A stretch of 64,000 bases of DNA from Actinocorallia populi (GTDB lineage Bacteria > Actinomycetota > Actinomycetes > Streptosporangiales > Streptosporangiaceae). The position numbers and the translations under genes are program-made. Under the pieces are notes generated by a model, which saw only the letters and a program-made list of their open reading frames with translations, had not been told where the DNA came from and made no database searches. Of the stretch, positions 8,185-16,109 are shown in pieces (position 1 is the first letter of the stretch; each line of letters starts with the position of its first letter). The DNA is taken from NCBI RefSeq assembly GCF_002995495.1, contig NZ_PVZV01000005.1:62001-126000 (forward strand), read 5' to 3'.

Positions 8185-9339
8185 TCACAGGTAGGGGCCG
8201 GGGCTTTCGGCGGGGGCGGCGGGAGCCGTGGTGATCTGCTGCGAGGCCGAGGCCAGCGCGGTGAGCTCGGCGAGGGTCGAGCCCTCGGGCGCGATCCGTT
8301 CGCCGGGCGGGAGGGCGGTCCCGGAGCGTTCGAGCCACGCGGACGCCTCGTCCCGGGGGAGGCGGCCGATCTCCAGCTGGGCCATGCACCGGCCGGGGCG
8401 GATGACCGCCGGGTGGAGCCGGGAGAGGTCCTCGTTCGTGGTGATGGCGATGAGGACGTCGCGCCCCTGGCCGAGCATCCCGTCCGTCAGGTTGAGCAGC
8501 CGGGACAGGCCCTGCCCGGTGTTCTGCTTGGCCTCGACGCGGATCAGTTCGTCGCAGTCCTCCAGGAGGAGCATCCGCCAGCGGGGAGCGTCGTCGTCGC
8601 TGTCCGCGCCGACCGCGACGCTCATGAGGTAACCGGGGTCGGAGAACAGCCGCTCGGGGTCGAGCAGGCAGTCGACCTGGCACCAGGACGACCACTCCCG
8701 CGCCAGCGCCCGCAGCAGGGTGGTCTTTCCGGTGCCCGGAGGCCCGTGCAGCAGCAGGAGGCGGCCGGTCAGCCCCTCGGACGTGAGCCGCATGAGCCTG
8801 TCCAGGGCGGGTGCCGCCACGGACGGGTAGTTGCCGCGGATGTCCGCCCACGAAGGCGCGGAGATCGACCGCTCCCGGCGAATGGGGGAGTTCGTTCCGG
8901 CGTGCCAGAACCCCATCTCCACCCGGCTCTCGTCCTCGGGGGCGGGTTCGGTGGAGTCGCGCACCGACTCCTCCAGCACGGAGGCCGCCAGTTCGCGGCT
9001 CACCGCGGTGACCTCCACCTGCGCCGAACCGCCCGGCCACCGGACCGCGCGCAGCGCGTATCCCTCTCCGGCGGCCAGGACGGACCCGCCCCCGTCCTCC
9101 TCGGCGCTCCGCAGCACGGTGGAGTCGGCGGGGCGGAGCGGCGCGTCGGCCCGCACCCGCTCCAGCCGGGTGGACTTGGAGTGCGGGTGCTCCCCGCGGA
9201 CGAACCGCTGGAGCGCCAGGGCGTCGATGACGTCGCGGGGGGAGTCGGCGTCGTCGACGTTCATGACCCAGGAGAGCTCCGGCTCGCCTTGGGGAAGCTG
9301 CGTATCAAGAAGCCGGAGATTCCCCTGTGAACTGGACAT
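8185..9339 (-). CDS. DUF5925-type AAA ATPase
   Basis: This is a 384-residue protein. The N-terminal half (about 1-160) matches the actinobacterial DUF5925 region in style, with SWVMNVDDADSPRDVIDALA near the start and GFWHAGTNSPIRRERSISAP before the ATPase. The C-terminal half is an AAA domain with Walker A GPPGTGKTT at about residue 197, Walker B MLLLEDCDEL near 258, a sensor-1-like LIAITTNEDL and an arginine-containing VIRPGRCMAQ block. It is probably a classical AAA unfoldase or remodeller of unknown target. Start choice is not settled: the ATG has only GAGGAC immediately before it, while AGGAGG lies 15 bases upstream. Confidence 0.75.
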   Translation of the reverse strand: MSSSQGNLRLLDTQLPQGEPELSWVMNVDDADSPRDVIDALALQRFVRGEHPHSKSTRLERVRADAPLRPADSTVLRSAEEDGGGSVLAAGEGYALRAVRWPGGSAQVEVTAVSRELAASVLEESVRDSTEPAPEDESRVEMGFWHAGTNSPIRRERSISAPSWADIRGNYPSVAAPALDRLMRLTSEGLTGRLLLLHGPPGTGKTTLLRALAREWSSWCQVDCLLDPERLFSDPGYLMSVAVGADSDDDAPRWRMLLLEDCDELIRVEAKQNTGQGLSRLLNLTDGMLGQGRDVLIAITTNEDLSRLHPAVIRPGRCMAQLEIGRLPRDEASAWLERSGTALPPGERIAPEGSTLAELTALASASQQITTAPAAPAESPGPYL

Positions 9340-9521
9340 GTCCTCGATGATCGCCCTCCTACGGCGGCCCGTCCACTACTTTTCCCGGAACGTGCCGGGC
9401 GGCGGCGCGCGCGGCCCGTGGGACAAAGAAGACACGACCCGGGAGAACACCTGGTTGAGGAACGGGACGCCCGGTGCCTACATTCGGTCGGTCGGAGTCC
9501 GACCCGGTGAAAGGACACGAG

Positions 9522-10982
9522 GTGCTCCTCGACGCGGCCCAGTGGCAGGACAAGATCTTCATCGACGGCGCGTGGGAGCCCGGCTCCGGCGGGACGGCCG
9601 AGGTGAGCGAGCCCGCCACCGGCGCCTCCCTCGGCTCCATCGGCATCGCCGGCACCGGCGACCTGGCGCGGGCGGCCGAGAGCGCCGCCGCCGCGCAGCG
9701 CGAGTGGGCCGCGCTGCCGCACTCGCGGCGGGCCGCGGTGCTGCGCAGGGCCGCGGCGCTGTGGGCCGAGCACGCCGAGGACATCTCCTGGTGGAACATC
9801 CGCGAGGTCGGCGCGGTCCCCGGCATGGCCGGATTCGCGGTGCACAACGCCGAGCAGGAGTGCCACGAGGCCGCCGCGCTGCCCGGCCGCTCCTACGGCG
9901 AGCTCCTGCCCAGCGAGGAGCCGCGCCTGTCGATGGCCGCCCGCATGCCCGCGGGCGTCGTCGGCGTGATCTCCCCGTTCAACGTGCCGATCATCCTGGG
10001 CATCCGCTCGGTCGCCCCGGCGCTGGCGCTGGGCAACGCGGTGATCCTCAAGCCGGACCCGCGCACCGCCGTCACCGGCGGCGTCACGATCGCGCGGATC
10101 TTCGAGGAGGCGGGCCTGCCCCCGGGCGTCCTGCAGATGCTCCCCGGCGGCGCGGACGTCGGCCAGGCGATGGTGGAGCACCCGCTGGTGCGCGTCATCT
10201 CCTTCACCGGCTCCACCGAGGCGGGCCGCAGGGTCGGCGAGCTGGCCGGACGCCACCTCAAGCGCGCCCACCTGGAGCTCGGCGGCAACTCCGCCCTGAT
10301 CATCCTGGACGACGCCGACCTGGACGCCGCCGTCAACCTCGCGGCCTGGGGCGGCTTCTTCCACCAGGGCCAGATCTGCATGACGACCGGCCGCCACCTC
10401 GTCCACGAGCGCCTGTACGACGAGTTCGTCGACCGCCTGGCCGCCAAGGCGAGCGCCCTGCCCGTCGGCGACCCCGCCACCGGGCAGGTCGCCCTCGGCC
10501 CGGTCATCGACGCGGGACAGCGCGACAAGATCCACGCCCTGGTCTCCGCCAGCACCGGCGGAGGGGCCCGCCTCGCCGCCGGAGGCACCTACGAGGACCT
10601 CTTCTACCGCCCCACGGTCCTGGCCGACGCCACCCCCGACACGCCCGCCTTCGCCCGGGAGGTCTTCGGCCCGGTCGCCCCGGTGGCGCGCTTCACCACT
10701 CCCGAAGAGGCCGTACGCCTGGCCGTCACCAGCGAGTACGGCCTGTCTCTCGGCATCGTCACCGGCGACGCCATGCGGGGCTGGGAACTGGCCCAGAAGA
10801 TCCCCACCGGCATCGTGCACATCAACGACCAGACCGTCAACGACGAGGCCAACGCCCCCTTCGGCGGCGTCGCCGCCTCCGGGACCGGCTCCCGCTTCGG
10901 CGGACCCGCCGCCAACGTCGAGGCCTTCACCGAGACCCGCTGGATCACCATGCGCGGCAAGGCCCCGACCTACCCGTTCTGA
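9522..10982 (+). CDS. Aldehyde dehydrogenase (benzaldehyde dehydrogenase-like)
   Basis: This 486-residue NAD(P)+-dependent aldehyde dehydrogenase has the catalytic Cys286 in FFHQGQICMTTGR, the general base Glu252 in LELGGNSALIIL, and the cofactor-binding block VISPFNVPIILGIR and SFTGSTEAGRRVGEL. The C-terminal FGGVAASGTGSRFGGPAA also fits. The overall pattern is closest to aryl-aldehyde (benzaldehyde/vanillin) dehydrogenases. The GTG at 9522 is chosen because AAAGGA at 9510-9515 is well spaced; an in-frame GTG at 9474 is possible but lacks a site. It faces the sulfotransferase/SDR/DUF1214 group and may belong to the same catabolic programme. Confidence 0.9.
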   Translation: MLLDAAQWQDKIFIDGAWEPGSGGTAEVSEPATGASLGSIGIAGTGDLARAAESAAAAQREWAALPHSRRAAVLRRAAALWAEHAEDISWWNIREVGAVPGMAGFAVHNAEQECHEAAALPGRSYGELLPSEEPRLSMAARMPAGVVGVISPFNVPIILGIRSVAPALALGNAVILKPDPRTAVTGGVTIARIFEEAGLPPGVLQMLPGGADVGQAMVEHPLVRVISFTGSTEAGRRVGELAGRHLKRAHLELGGNSALIILDDADLDAAVNLAAWGGFFHQGQICMTTGRHLVHERLYDEFVDRLAAKASALPVGDPATGQVALGPVIDAGQRDKIHALVSASTGGGARLAAGGTYEDLFYRPTVLADATPDTPAFAREVFGPVAPVARFTTPEEAVRLAVTSEYGLSLGIVTGDAMRGWELAQKIPTGIVHINDQTVNDEANAPFGGVAASGTGSRFGGPAANVEAFTETRWITMRGKAPTYPF

Positions 10983-10986
10983 CGGG

Positions 10987-12114
10987 TCACCCGGCGAAGC
11001 GCTCGTCGACCTCCTCGGGGGTGAGGCCGAAGTCCTCCAGCGAGTAGCTGTGGGACGGGCGGCCCGTCCCCGCGTCGCTCTCGGTGCGCAGGGCCGCCAT
11101 CGCGGCGCGCGCCTCGTCGGTGAAGGGCAGGCCGAAGCGGGTGTAGATGCCCTCGACGGTGCCGACGGGGTCGCTGACGAACGCGTCGTAGTCGACGTCG
11201 TGGAAGCGGGACGGGTCGTGCTTGGCGCGCTCGGCGCGGAAGAGGTCCAGGCCGCGGCCCCACAGGTCGAGCTGGGAGCGGCCGATCACCGGGCCCTCGA
11301 AGGCCGTGGACCAGCCGGACGAGCTGTGCGCGGCGAGGCTGCACATCGAGGCCATCGACGTGCGGGGGGCGCGGTGCGTCTGGACGATCAACGCGTCGGG
11401 GTAGACCTCCAGCAGCGCGTCCAGGGCGAAGAGGTGGCTGGGGTTCTTCAGCACCCAGCGGCGGTTCGCGTCGGGCATGCCGATGAGCTGGAGGTTGCGC
11501 CGGTGCCTGCGGTAGGCGGGCGTCCAGTCCTGGTCGGCGAGCCAGGCCGAGTACGTGGGCAGGTGCGCCAGGCACTCGAACGAGACGGAGCGCAGGGACT
11601 GGCGCAGCAGCTGCCAGCACTCCTCCACCATGTCGGCCGACATGTAGTGCACGCCCATGAACTCGGGGTGCTTGACGTGGTGCCGCTGGTATCCGGCCTG
11701 GATGGCCTGGAAGAACGGGTCGTCCGGCCAGGTCTCGCGGGGCGGGCGGGGCCGCGGCATCTCGGCGAGCCACACCTCCAGGCCCTGGTGCGCCGGGTCG
11801 GCGGTGAGGAGGCGGTGCAGCGCGGTCGTGCCGGTGCGGGGCAGGCCGGTGACGAAGATGGGGCGTTCGACGGGGACGTCCGCGTACTGGGGGTTCTGCC
11901 GCCAGGCCTGCTCGGCCAGGAGGCGGGCGCCCAGCGAGCCGCGCACCATGGCGCGGGCCGCCTTGACCCCGAGCGGGGTGAGGGCGGCCTCCCGCTCGTA
12001 GGAGTCGAGGAGGACGGCCAGGCCGTCGCGGTAGTCGTCCTCCCCGAAGTCGGACAGGCCGGTGATCTTGGTGGCCGAGGCGTGGAGGTCCTCGGCGGTG
12101 CCGACGGTGCTCAT
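10987..12114 (-). CDS. Sulfotransferase family protein
   Basis: This 375-residue protein contains the PAPS 5'-phosphosulfate loop FVTGLPRTGTTALHRLL near residue 90 and a 3'-phosphate-binding block around LIVQTHRAPRTSMASMCSL. It belongs to the large actinobacterial sulfotransferase family whose members sulfonate lipids or sterol-like acceptors; the acceptor is not predictable. GGAGG stands 7 bases before the ATG. It is the last gene of a compact minus-strand group (DUF1214-like, SDR, sulfotransferase) with a 17-base gap after the SDR, so all three are likely one operon. Confidence 0.85.
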   Translation of the reverse strand: MSTVGTAEDLHASATKITGLSDFGEDDYRDGLAVLLDSYEREAALTPLGVKAARAMVRGSLGARLLAEQAWRQNPQYADVPVERPIFVTGLPRTGTTALHRLLTADPAHQGLEVWLAEMPRPRPPRETWPDDPFFQAIQAGYQRHHVKHPEFMGVHYMSADMVEECWQLLRQSLRSVSFECLAHLPTYSAWLADQDWTPAYRRHRRNLQLIGMPDANRRWVLKNPSHLFALDALLEVYPDALIVQTHRAPRTSMASMCSLAAHSSSGWSTAFEGPVIGRSQLDLWGRGLDLFRAERAKHDPSRFHDVDYDAFVSDPVGTVEGIYTRFGLPFTDEARAAMAALRTESDAGTGRPSHSYSLEDFGLTPEEVDERFAG

Positions 12115-12131
12115 CGGTGGGCCTCCGGAGG

Positions 12132-12908
12132 TCAGTGGTGGAACTCGCCGCAGTTGACGTCGAGGCACTGCCCGGTGACCGCCCGGGCGAGCGGGGAGAG
12201 CAGGAACACCGCGGTGTCGGCGATCTCGTCGGGTTCGGGGAGCCTGCGCAGGTCGATGTCGGCCGCGGTCTCCTCGTAGACCTGCCGGGTGGGGACGCCG
12301 CGCTCCTTGGCGAGGTGCTTGAAGTAGAACTTCAGGTTGTCGGCCCAGATGTAGCCGGGCGCGATCGTGTTGACCCGCACGCCCCGCGGCCCGAGCTCGG
12401 TGGCGAGGCTCTGCGCGAGGGCCAGCAGTGCGGCCTTGGACATCTTGTACGCGCCGAACGTGCGCCGCGAGTGCCGCAGCACCGAGGAGTTGACCATCAC
12501 GACGGAGCCGCCGTGCTCGGCGAGCGCCGGGGCGGCCAGGCCGGTCAGCCGCAGCGCGGCGAACACGTTCGTCTCGATGGCGGCGCGGATCCCGTCGGGG
12601 TCGGTGTCGCCCAGGTCGGCCAGCGGGGGGATCGAGAAGGCGTTGTTGACCAGCCCGTCCAGCCGCCCGCACTCCGCCAGCGCGGTGTCCACGAGCCGCC
12701 GGCACGAGTCGTCGTCGGTGATGTCGGTCCGGACGGTGATCGCGCGGCGGCCCAGCGCGGCGACCTCCCCGGCGACCTCGGTCAGCCGTTCGGGCGTGCG
12801 CGCCGCCAGCACGACGTCGGCGCCCGCGGCGGCGCAGCGCAGCGCCAGGCTCCGGCCCAGGCCGGGCCCGACCCCGGAGACGATGACGACCTTGTCCTGC
12901 AGCAGCAT
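12132..12908 (-). CDS. Short-chain dehydrogenase/reductase
   Basis: This 258-residue classical SDR has the nucleotide-binding motif SGVGPGLGRS near the N-terminus, LVNNAF after strand 4, a catalytic Ser in VMVNSSVLRHS and the YKMSK catalytic Tyr/Lys pair. The C-terminal block TGQCLDVNCGEFHH replaces the usual V-D-G-G motif. It would oxidise or reduce an alcohol/ketone with NAD(P)(H). The ATG overlaps the stop of the upstream gene as TGATG, showing translational coupling. Its neighbours suggest a role in degrading a steroid, terpenoid or aromatic compound. Confidence 0.9.
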   Translation of the reverse strand: MLLQDKVVIVSGVGPGLGRSLALRCAAAGADVVLAARTPERLTEVAGEVAALGRRAITVRTDITDDDSCRRLVDTALAECGRLDGLVNNAFSIPPLADLGDTDPDGIRAAIETNVFAALRLTGLAAPALAEHGGSVVMVNSSVLRHSRRTFGAYKMSKAALLALAQSLATELGPRGVRVNTIAPGYIWADNLKFYFKHLAKERGVPTRQVYEETAADIDLRRLPEPDEIADTAVFLLSPLARAVTGQCLDVNCGEFHH

Positions 12909-14086
12909 CAGCCCAGCATCCTTCGCGCGACGGCCGTCTGACGCACGGCGATCCGGTCGGTCCACTCCTGCGGCGTCACCTTTTGGTTTTCGTGGTGGGG
13001 CAGCAGCTTGGGCAGCTCGTCGAACGGCACGACCTCGACGCGGGGCCCTTCCTCGGGGTTGAGCGCCCGGGAGAGCCGCTGCCAGCGGAACTGCAGGAAG
13101 CCGCGCCGGTGCCCGGTGCACTCGATCCAGTTGGCCAGGCCGGGGTCGCGTTCGGCGACGACGTAGCGGATCATCCCGTCGGGGTCGACGCGGGCCTGGT
13201 CGGCGGTGAGGCTCGTCTGGTGGTTGATGTAGTCGAGCGAGACGTACCAGAGGCTGCCGAGCTGGAAGCCGAAGTACGGCGCGAGCTCCTTGGCGGGGGC
13301 CGGCACCGTGATGACCATGGCCTGGTCGTCGGCCAGGTCGTAGTGCCCGACGGAGGAGTACTGCGTGGTGAGGCCGCCGGGGGTGGAGCGCGGCTCGGTG
13401 AGCGTGTTGACCGGCAGGTCCAGGTAGTGCCACTCGGGGAAGGCGAGGAACGTCTTGATCCGGGAGACGAGGATGCGCCCGGCGACGCCGAAGCGCTTGG
13501 CGCTCAGCTGCTCGGTCGCCGCGGGAGGGGCCATGCCGAGGGTGTCGGCGCGGTGGATGCGGATCTCGCCGCGCCGCTCGTTCGCCCAGTCGCTGTAGAC
13601 CTCGCGGGCGATGAGCATCGCCGCGCCGGGCGCGAGCGCGAAGTAGTTCGGGCCCGCGTCGGGCTTCGCCGGCCCGAACCGCACCTCGTACGTGCCGTCG
13701 GGGGCGATCTCGAGCTCGCGGTCGTCGAACGCGGTGAGGCTGTCGGGGGAGCTGGCGGGGCTGTAGTCGCCGTTCATCACCTGGAAGCTGAGGTCGGCGG
13801 TGGTGCCCCGGCGGCCCGTGACGACGTACTCGGCGTCGTCGCGGATGTAGGCGTGGAAGTAGAGCGTGTCGGGGTTGTCGAGCCCGAGCTTGCTGTACGG
13901 GCCGGTGGAGGCGACGAAGAAGGGGAAGTCGCGCTCGTAGGCCCATGCCAGGTGCAGTGACGCCTTGATGCTCCCGGCGAGGTAGTCCAGGCCCTCGGCC
14001 AGGTCCTGCTCGGTGCTGATGTGCGGTGCCGAGCGGATGATGCGCTCGGCTTCGGCGATCGCCGCGCCGAAGGACTCTGTGGCCAC
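12908..14086 (-). CDS. DUF1214-like domain protein
   Basis: This 392-residue protein has no catalytic motif I can identify. The layout matches the soluble proteins with a DUF1214-type C-terminal beta-rich half that often accompany steroid/aromatic catabolic genes: DLAEGLDYLAGSIKASLHLA near the N-terminus, an NPDTLYFHAYIRDDAEYVVTG block, and LGSLWYVSLDYINHQTSLT in the later half. The GTG at 14086 is chosen because AAGGAG is placed 6 bases upstream; the ATG at 14107 would put that site inside the gene. It is the first gene of the operon that continues into the SDR and sulfotransferase, and it is divergent from the IclR regulator. Confidence 0.65.
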   Translation of the reverse strand: MATESFGAAIAEAERIIRSAPHISTEQDLAEGLDYLAGSIKASLHLAWAYERDFPFFVASTGPYSKLGLDNPDTLYFHAYIRDDAEYVVTGRRGTTADLSFQVMNGDYSPASSPDSLTAFDDRELEIAPDGTYEVRFGPAKPDAGPNYFALAPGAAMLIAREVYSDWANERRGEIRIHRADTLGMAPPAATEQLSAKRFGVAGRILVSRIKTFLAFPEWHYLDLPVNTLTEPRSTPGGLTTQYSSVGHYDLADDQAMVITVPAPAKELAPYFGFQLGSLWYVSLDYINHQTSLTADQARVDPDGMIRYVVAERDPGLANWIECTGHRRGFLQFRWQRLSRALNPEEGPRVEVVPFDELPKLLPHHENQKVTPQEWTDRIAVRQTAVARRMLG

Positions 14087-14169
14087 CTGCTGCTCCTTGC
14101 GGTACAAATATGGACCGATGCGGTAGATTTCTGTGCTGCGACATTAGAACGCGTTCCAGGGAGGGGTCA
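14087..14169. promoter_or_regulatory. Divergent promoter with KstR-like box
   Basis: The 83-base region between the operon above and the IclR gene contains TAGAACGCGTTCCA at 14145-14158. It matches TNNAACNNGTTNNA exactly, the consensus reported for the cholesterol-catabolism repressor KstR, and has a 10-bp perfect core palindrome GAACGCGTTC at 14147-14156. A GGGAGGGG ribosome-binding site for the IclR ATG follows. TetR-family relatives with other ligands use similar boxes, so the regulator's identity is not proven. Confidence 0.5.
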
Positions 14170-15084
14170 ATGGGCGGAGCCCGGCGCTCACCGCCGACCG
14201 CGCGGGTGGTCGCGGTGCTCGACCGGTTCGCCACGTCGGGCGGCCGCCGCTTCGGCCTGTCGGAGCTCGCCCGCGACCTGGGCATCAGCAAGCCCACCTG
14301 CCTGGGCATCCTCACCGAGCTGACCGCCACGGGCTACCTGGTCCGCGACCCCCGCACCCTGGCCTACGGCCTCGGCCCCGCGCTCATCGCCGCGGGCCGC
14401 GCCGCCCAGCGGGGCTTCGCCGCGACCGGGGCGGCGCGCCGCCACCTCGAGCCGCTGGTCGCCCGCCACCGCACGGCCGCCACGGTCTCCGCCGTCGTCG
14501 ACGACGAGATCATGGTCCTCGACGCGCTCGCCGCCCCGGGGCTCACCCCCGCCCGGGTGGGGGAGCGCTACCCGTTCGCCCCGCCCAGCGGCCTGATGTA
14601 CGTCCTGTGGGATCACGACGAGGCGTTCGAACGCTGGCTGGCCAAGGAGCCGACCCTCCCGGTCACCCTGGACCGCGGCCGCCTCCGCACCATCACGGCC
14701 CGCTGCCGCGCCTCGGGCTACCTCGTGGAGAGCCTCACCCCGGCGGGCATGCGCCTGTACTCCCTGCTGAACGACGCCGCGGCCCGCGACCTCCCCCCGG
14801 AGGCCCGTGCCCTGATGGGCGAGCTGCTGTCCGACCTGGGGGAGCGCGTCTACCTCGAGGCCGAGCTCAGCCCCGGGGTCCGCCATCCCGTCCATCTCAT
14901 CGCCGCCCCCGTCTACGACGCCGACGGTGCGCAGGAGCTCGTCCTGGCCCTCCAGGTCGGCGCCACGCTCACCGGCGCCGAGATCGCCCGCAGGGGCGCC
15001 GCCCTCGTCGCGGCGGCCGAGGCCGTCACCGCGGAGCTCGGCGGGCGCCTCCCGGGCCGCGCGGACCCGCCGATCGAAGACTGA
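14170..15084 (+). CDS. IclR family transcriptional regulator
   Basis: This 304-residue protein has an N-terminal winged helix (ARVVAVLDRFATSGGRRFGL, then ELARDLGISKPTCLGILTEL) followed by an IclR-type GAF-like effector domain with LEPLVARHRTAATVSAVVDD and a RASGYLVESLTPAGMRLYSL block. The ATG at 14170 sits after GGAGGGG; the longer frame upstream would run through the promoter. It probably controls the divergent DUF1214/SDR/sulfotransferase operon in response to a pathway intermediate. Confidence 0.85.
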   Translation: MGGARRSPPTARVVAVLDRFATSGGRRFGLSELARDLGISKPTCLGILTELTATGYLVRDPRTLAYGLGPALIAAGRAAQRGFAATGAARRHLEPLVARHRTAATVSAVVDDEIMVLDALAAPGLTPARVGERYPFAPPSGLMYVLWDHDEAFERWLAKEPTLPVTLDRGRLRTITARCRASGYLVESLTPAGMRLYSLLNDAAARDLPPEARALMGELLSDLGERVYLEAELSPGVRHPVHLIAAPVYDADGAQELVLALQVGATLTGAEIARRGAALVAAAEAVTAELGGRLPGRADPPIED

Positions 15085-15100
15085 TTTCGCAAATTCAGCC

Positions 15101-15136
15101 GATTTGTCGGTGCGCCTCACTAGGTTCGTGATCATT
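15101..15136 (+). promoter_or_regulatory. Array promoter block, copy A (before DUF4132-a)
   Basis: The block reads GATTTGTCGG, ten bases, then TAGGTTCGTGATCA. It is shared by five units of the array. TAGGTT fits a -10 hexamer; the TTGTC element is only 11 bases before it, too close for a standard -35. By analogy to copy B transcription would begin near 15134, giving a leader of about 110 bases before the GTG at 15243. That leader resembles those of copies D and E. Confidence 0.6.
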
Positions 15137-15242
15137 CATCGCAGCGAGGGCGAGACGGACTCCTGCGTTCTTCGGTATCCCCGGAACCGCGCCTCCTGCG
15201 GCTGGCGCTCCGGGGACGTCTACATCTGGAGGTGGAGCCCCG

Positions 15243-16109
15243 GTGGGCTGGTTGTCAGCGGGCGAGGGATACGAGATCGCCCTGGTGGACGGCAAGGTGG
15301 TGGCGCGGTCGGCCCGCGCGGGCGGAAGGCAGCTGAAGACGCTGCCGAAGGCGCTGCGCGACCACCCCGAGGTGGAGCGGCTGCGCCAGTTCGCCGAATG
15401 GCTCGGCCAGCACGCCGCCGCGTGCGTCGCGCAGGTCGACGCGTGGATGATCTCGTCGCTGCCGGTGCCCACCGGGCTGCTCGGCCGGGTGTGGCCCGAC
15501 GACGCCTGGCAGGTGGCGCTGCGCGACCTCATCGTGGTCGGCGACGACCCGGACGAGCCCGGCTTCCTGCGGGACGTCTCGGAGTCCGGGGAACTGCGGG
15601 TGGTGAACCTGGACGGGGAGACGGTGCGGATGTCCGCCGAGACGGTGACGTTCCCGCACCCGGTGCTGCTGCCCGACCTGGAGGACCTGCGCGAGTTCGC
15701 CGCCGAACTCGAGGTGACCCAGAAGGTCGAGCAGATCTACCGCGCCACCTGGATCAAGCCCGCCGAGGCGGAACTGGCCCCGAAGGCCACCTCCGTGAAC
15801 GAGTTCTCCGGCGGGAGGTTCGCCTCGCGGTTCGCGCTGACGGCCCGCGCCGAGTCCTGCGGCTACCGCGTGTCCGGCGGCTACGCCACCTGCGGGGTGC
15901 GGGACGGCGGCCGGACGCTCGAGGCCTCGTTGTGGATCGGTGAACCGTACTGGGACGGCGAGAACGAGACCGGCTCCCTGACCTGGAACGACAAGGACGG
16001 CAAGGCGCTGAAGCTGCGGGAGGTGGGTCCCGTGGCCTGGTCGGAGGGGATGCGGATGGGCGCGGCGCTGTACGCCGGCCGGATCGTGGAAGGGACCGAG
16101 GGCAGATGA
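15243..16109 (+). CDS. Short DUF4132 protein, copy a
   Basis: This 288-residue protein corresponds to the C-terminal DUF4132 module of larger MolR/YehI-type proteins. Visible blocks are FPHPVLLPDLEDLREFAAEL, QKVEQIYRATW, and AESCGYRVSGGYATCGVRDG near residue 202. It closes with VAWSEGMRMGAALYAGR, the region that in MolR-like proteins ends the domain. Function is unknown; in enterobacteria the YehI protein with this domain is encoded beside YehL (MoxR ATPase). The GTG at 15243 has GGAGG about 9 bases upstream, the same arrangement as copy b. Its stop overlaps the ATG of giant 1 (ATGA), so the two are made together. Confidence 0.8.
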   Translation: MGWLSAGEGYEIALVDGKVVARSARAGGRQLKTLPKALRDHPEVERLRQFAEWLGQHAAACVAQVDAWMISSLPVPTGLLGRVWPDDAWQVALRDLIVVGDDPDEPGFLRDVSESGELRVVNLDGETVRMSAETVTFPHPVLLPDLEDLREFAAELEVTQKVEQIYRATWIKPAEAELAPKATSVNEFSGGRFASRFALTARAESCGYRVSGGYATCGVRDGGRTLEASLWIGEPYWDGENETGSLTWNDKDGKALKLREVGPVAWSEGMRMGAALYAGRIVEGTEGR

